Shown here: piece by piece, positions 61,096 to 64,000 of the stretch
Layout of the letters: every line of letters begins with the position of its first letter
How positions within the stretch are numbered: position 1 is the stretch's first letter
NCBI RefSeq assembly: GCF_020532805.1
Contig: NZ_MQTQ01000065.1
Span: 70,146-134,145, forward strand
Reading direction: 5' to 3'
Source: Arthrobacter sp. SO5
GTDB taxonomy: Bacteria; Actinomycetota; Actinomycetes; Actinomycetales; Micrococcaceae
Length of the DNA stretch: 64,000 nucleotides
The notes under the pieces: model-generated
The model's input: the letters and a program-made list of their open reading frames with translations, nothing else
Databases searched by the model: none
Told to the model about the DNA's origin: nothing
Position numbers and translations under genes: made by a program

Positions 61096-61101
61096 CTTAC
61101 C

Positions 61102-63183
61102 CTAGGCGTGTCCCGCGGCCTGCATCTGGCGCAGCTCCTTCTTGAGCTCCCCGACCTCGTCGCGGAGCCGCGCCGCGAGTTCGAACTGCAGCTCCCCTGC
61201 CGCGGCGTGCATCTGCTCCGTGAGCTGTTCGATCAGGCCCACGAGGTCCTCGGCCGGCGCGGCGGCGAGCCCGTCCGCCCGGACCTTGGACGCGCCCTTG
61301 CCCTTGCCGCGGGCCTTGCCTGCGGCGGCCAGGAGTTCGCGCGTGTCCGCGTCCTCCTTGGCGATCTGGTCGGTGATGTCGGCGATTTTCTTCCGCAGCG
61401 GCTGCGGGTCGATGCCGTGCTCGGTGTTGTACGCCACCTGGATCTCGCGGCGCCGGTTGGTCTCATCGATGGCCTTCGCCATCGAGTCCGTGATGCGGTC
61501 AGCGTACATGTGGACCTCGCCGGAGACGTTTCGCGCGGCACGGCCGACGGTCTGGATCAGCGAGGTCGCCGAGCGCAGGAAGCCTTCCTTGTCCGCGTCC
61601 AGGATGCTGACCAGCGACACCTCCGGAAGGTCCAGGCCTTCGCGGAGCAGGTTGATGCCCACCAGCACGTCGAAGACGCCCATCCGGAGTTCGCGGAGCA
61701 GCTCAACCCGGCGCAGGGTGTCCACGTCCGAGTGCAGGTACTCCACCTTCACCCCGTGTCCCAGCAGGTAGTCGGTGAGGTCCTCGGCCATCCGCTTGGT
61801 CAGGGTGGTGACCAGGACGCGCTCGTTCCTGCCGGTGCGGATCTTGATTTCGCCCAGCAGGTCATCAATCTGGCCCTTGGTGGGCTTGACCACGATTTCA
61901 GGATCGATCAGGCCGGTGGGCCGGATGATCTGCTGGACAAAGCCGTCGGCCTTGCCGAGCTCGAACTTGCCCGGCGTGGCGGACAGATACACCGTCTGGC
62001 CCACGCGCTGCTGGAATTCGTCCCACTTGAGCGGGCGGTTGTCCATCGCCGAGGGCAGCCGGAAGCCGTGGTCCACGAGGTTCCGCTTGCGGGACATGTC
62101 GCCCTCGTACATGGCGCCGATCTGCGGCACGGTGACGTGGGACTCATCAATGACCAGGAGGAAGTCGTCCGGGAAGTAGTCGATGAGGCAGTGCGGGGCA
62201 GTGCCGCGGGCGCGGCCGTCGATGTGCCCGGAGTAGTTCTCGATGCCGTTGCAGAACCCCATCTGCTGCATCATCTCCAGGTCATAGGTGGTGCGCATCC
62301 GGAGCCGCTGGGACTCCACGAGCTTGTTCTGGCTCTCCAGGACCTGGAGCCGCTCAGCCAGCTCGTCCTCGATCCGCTTGATGGCCCGGCCCATGCGTTC
62401 CGGACCGGCGACGTAGTGCGAGGCGGGGAAGACGTACATCTCGGTCTCATCCCGGATGATCTCCCCGGTGAGCGGGTGCAGGGTGTAGATGTTCTCGATC
62501 TCGTCGCCGAAGAACTCGACCCGGATCGCCAGCTCTTCATACATCGGGATGATTTCCACGGTATCGCCGCGGACCCGGAACGTGCCGCGGTGGAAGTCCA
62601 TGTCGTTGCGGGCGTACTGCATGGACACGAATTTCCGGAGCAGGTCATCGCGGTTCATCTGGGCGCCCTTGCGCAGGGTCACCATGCCGGCGATGTATTC
62701 TTCCGGCGTGCCCAGGCCGTAGATGCACGAGACTGTGGCGACGACGATCACGTCCCGGCGGGTCAGCAGTGCGTTGGTGGCGGAGTGCCGGAGCCGTTCC
62801 ACTTCCTCGTTGACCGAGGAGTCCTTTTCGATGAACGTGTCCGTCTGCGCCACATAGGCTTCGGGCTGGTAGTAGTCGTAGTACGAGACGAAGTACTCGA
62901 CGGCGTTGTTGGGCAGCAGCTCGCGGAATTCGTTGACGAGCTGCGCTGCGAGGGTCTTGTTCTGCACCATCACGAGGGTGGGCCGCTGGACCTGCTCGAT
63001 CAGCCAGGCCGTCGTCGCGCTCTTGCCCGTACCGGTGGCGCCGAGCAGTACCACATCCTTCTCGCCGTTCTTGATGCGCTCGGTCAGTTCAGCGATGGCG
63101 GCGGGCTGGTCCCCCGCCGGCTGGAACTCGCTGATGACCTCGAAGGGCGCCACGACACGGTTAATCTGCTGCGCAAGACTCAT
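61102..63183 (-). CDS. uvrB: excinuclease ABC subunit B
   Basis: A 693-residue helicase-like repair protein that verifies damage and recruits UvrC. Walker [16 protein letters not shown] near residue 49, the beta-hairpin segment [23 protein letters not shown], the DExH motif [10 protein letters not shown], the SAT-like motif YLSATPG, and the C-terminal UVR domain ([17 protein letters not shown]) are present. ATG 63183 follows a TAGATT box by 6 nt. Unlike uvrA, no LexA-type palindrome is seen upstream. Confidence 0.97.
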   Translation of the reverse strand: MSLAQQINRVVAPFEVISEFQPAGDQPAAIAELTERIKNGEKDVVLLGATGTGKSATTAWLIEQVQRPTLVMVQNKTLAAQLVNEFRELLPNNAVEYFVSYYDYYQPEAYVAQTDTFIEKDSSVNEEVERLRHSATNALLTRRDVIVVATVSCIYGLGTPEEYIAGMVTLRKGAQMNRDDLLRKFVSMQYARNDMDFHRGTFRVRGDTVEIIPMYEELAIRVEFFGDEIENIYTLHPLTGEIIRDETEMYVFPASHYVAGPERMGRAIKRIEDELAERLQVLESQNKLVESQRLRMRTTYDLEMMQQMGFCNGIENYSGHIDGRARGTAPHCLIDYFPDDFLLVIDESHVTVPQIGAMYEGDMSRKRNLVDHGFRLPSAMDNRPLKWDEFQQRVGQTVYLSATPGKFELGKADGFVQQIIRPTGLIDPEIVVKPTKGQIDDLLGEIKIRTGRNERVLVTTLTKRMAEDLTDYLLGHGVKVEYLHSDVDTLRRVELLRELRMGVFDVLVGINLLREGLDLPEVSLVSILDADKEGFLRSATSLIQTVGRAARNVSGEVHMYADRITDSMAKAIDETNRRREIQVAYNTEHGIDPQPLRKKIADITDQIAKEDADTRELLAAAGKARGKGKGASKVRADGLAAAPAEDLVGLIEQLTEQMHAAAGELQFELAARLRDEVGELKKELRQMQAAGHA

Positions 63184-63189
63184 ACCCCT

Positions 63190-63195
63190 AATCTA
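63190..63195 (-). promoter_or_regulatory. uvrB -10 box (leaderless type)
   Basis: TAGATT on the minus strand ends 6 nt before ATG 63183. Confidence 0.55.
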
Positions 63196-63252
63196 CCGCC
63201 GGGCACCGACAGGAAGTCACGTTTCAGCTTTGGGCACCAGCCTCACCCGCGC

Positions 63253-63304
63253 CGGGGGCCGGAATCGGAGCCGCAGCATGCCCGGGGGCCGGAATCGGAG
63301 CCGC
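63253..63304. repeat. 22-bp direct repeat between coaE and uvrB
   Basis: Two identical 22-bp copies (63253-63274 and 63283-63304), spaced 30 bp start to start, beginning 7 bp after the coaE stop on the minus strand. Confidence 0.88.
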
Positions 63305-63311
63305 CGCCGGT

Positions 63312-64000
63312 CTAGAGCGGCGGCTGCCAGCCGGTGCGCTGCGCCCAGGCGTCCATGCGGGGGGCGGCATAGCCGGTGAACCAGCCCTCCTTGTCGGCGG
63401 CGTAGCCGGCCGTGGATTTGTCCACCCCGTGCAGCGTGGCGGCCCGGCGCTTCTCGGCCAGGTAGTCTGCCCGCGCGGCCTCGTCCTCGCGCAGCCAGTC
63501 CCGGAAGCACAGCGCGAAACGCCAGCCGGGCGACCCCGCGGCGCGTACGTGGAGGTTGACCGCCCGGCCGGGATCAGCGTTGCCGTGCAGCCGTTTGCCC
63601 CAGTCGGCCGGGTCCGGATGGGAGGGCCTGGGGTTGTCCGAGAAGACGCCGGGCCAGAGCGGGTACCCGGCCTCGGCCAGCAGCGGCGCGATCCGGTCCG
63701 CGGCAGCCAGGTCCCGGACACCCAGCTGCAGGTCCAGCACGTCCTTGGCAGCGAGCCCGGGGACGGCGGTGGAGCCGACATGGTCCAGCGTCAGGATGTC
63801 CTGCGGAGCGGCGGCCCGCAGGCGCGCCATCAGCCGTTCCGCCTGCGCGGGCCAGCCCGGATCTGCGGCAGTAAGCACGGGGCCGTCCGTGCGCGGGGCA
63901 ACACGGCGCCTGGCCAGGTTCGCCGCGAACGGCGCCAGCCGGAAGTGCCACAGCCGGTCCACCGCATCCCGGAGTTCCTCCTTTGCACCGGAGTTCTCCA
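63312..64000 (-). CDS. coaE: dephospho-CoA kinase with C-terminal GrpB domain (5' end outside window)
   Basis: The visible 229 codons start with ENSGAKEELRDAVDRLW, the end of a dephospho-CoA kinase (last step of CoA synthesis), and continue into a UPF0157/GrpB nucleotidyltransferase-like domain: LTLDHVGSTAVPGLAAKDVLDLQL and WGKRLHGNADPGRAVNLHVR, ending near WQPPL. This kinase-GrpB fusion is common in mycobacteria and relatives. The kinase catalytic part, including its P-loop, lies beyond the right edge, so the name rests on the junction and the GrpB domain. Confidence 0.8.
   Translation of the reverse strand, partial: ENSGAKEELRDAVDRLWHFRLAPFAANLARRRVAPRTDGPVLTAADPGWPAQAERLMARLRAAAPQDILTLDHVGSTAVPGLAAKDVLDLQLGVRDLAAADRIAPLLAEAGYPLWPGVFSDNPRPSHPDPADWGKRLHGNADPGRAVNLHVRAAGSPGWRFALCFRDWLREDEAARADYLAEKRRAATLHGVDKSTAGYAADKEGWFTGYAAPRMDAWAQRTGWQPPL

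Noticed and set aside
60061-63315. A 1084-codon open frame on the plus strand opposite uvrB and terC
   Set aside because: It mirrors the G/C-rich codon structure of two well-supported genes on the other strand, has no recognisable domain and no promoter or ribosome site.

Overview
The window looks like ordinary core chromosome of a high-GC Gram-positive bacterium of the Micrococcaceae (Arthrobacter or Pseudarthrobacter type). The evidence is the strong G/C bias at third codon positions, frequent GTG and TTG starts, actinobacterial marker genes (rbpA, opcA, whiA, a DUF3099 protein, the sufR-led suf operon) and the gene order uvrC-rapZ-yvcK-whiA ... gap-pgk-tpiA-secG facing tkt-tal-pgi-zwf-opcA-pgl. 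I see no prophage, insertion sequence, CRISPR array, tRNA or rRNA gene. The only clearly broken gene is a frameshifted tam.

Layout. 1-5.0 kb: an lplA-like gene (cut by the left edge), rpmE2, a SpoU methyltransferase, a TSUP permease, an ABC ATPase and serB. 5.1-10.3 kb: two SDR genes (the second is fabG-like), a DUF3099 membrane protein, a small Cys/His protein, SURF1 and an ABC-F ATPase. 10.6-12.6 kb: the biotin ECF transporter bioY-bioM-bioN. 12.6-12.9 kb: two copies of a MITE-like repeat. 12.9-16.5 kb: a thiolase, an acyl-CoA synthetase and a divergent zinc metallopeptidase. 16.6-21.8 kb: the iron-sulfur operon sufR-sufB-sufD-Rieske-sufC-sufT. 22-25.8 kb: an ABC exporter, ctaA and, convergent, ctaB (heme A synthesis). 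26.3-34.5 kb: pentose phosphate and upper glycolysis genes on the plus strand. 34.5-44.7 kb: rbpA, secG, tpiA, pgk, gap, sodA, whiA, yvcK, rapZ and uvrC on the minus strand. 44.7-53.9 kb: plsC, uvrA, a GntR regulator, a two-subunit ABC exporter and the broken tam. 54-64 kb: a DExH helicase, a GNAT acetyltransferase, a proline iminopeptidase-like hydrolase, an MFS exporter, a TerC protein behind a probable manganese riboswitch, uvrB and a coaE-GrpB fusion cut by the right edge.

How the genes work together. Tkt, Tal, Pgi, Zwf, OpcA and Pgl with Gap, Pgk and TpiA form a nearly continuous central-carbon block. CtaA, CtaB and SURF1 serve cytochrome aa3 oxidase assembly. The suf operon supplies Fe-S clusters but has no SufS or SufU here. 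UvrA, UvrB and UvrC all lie within about 21 kb, and uvrA carries a LexA-type box.

The most unusual signals are non-coding: the MITE-like repeat pair, a 30-nt-arm hairpin between ctaA and ctaB, short tandem duplications just after many stop codons (in several cases duplicating the stop codon), many leaderless-type starts (TANNNT box 6-7 nt before the start codon), and the candidate yybP-ykoY riboswitch. All calls come from reading the sequence alone; no database search was possible.
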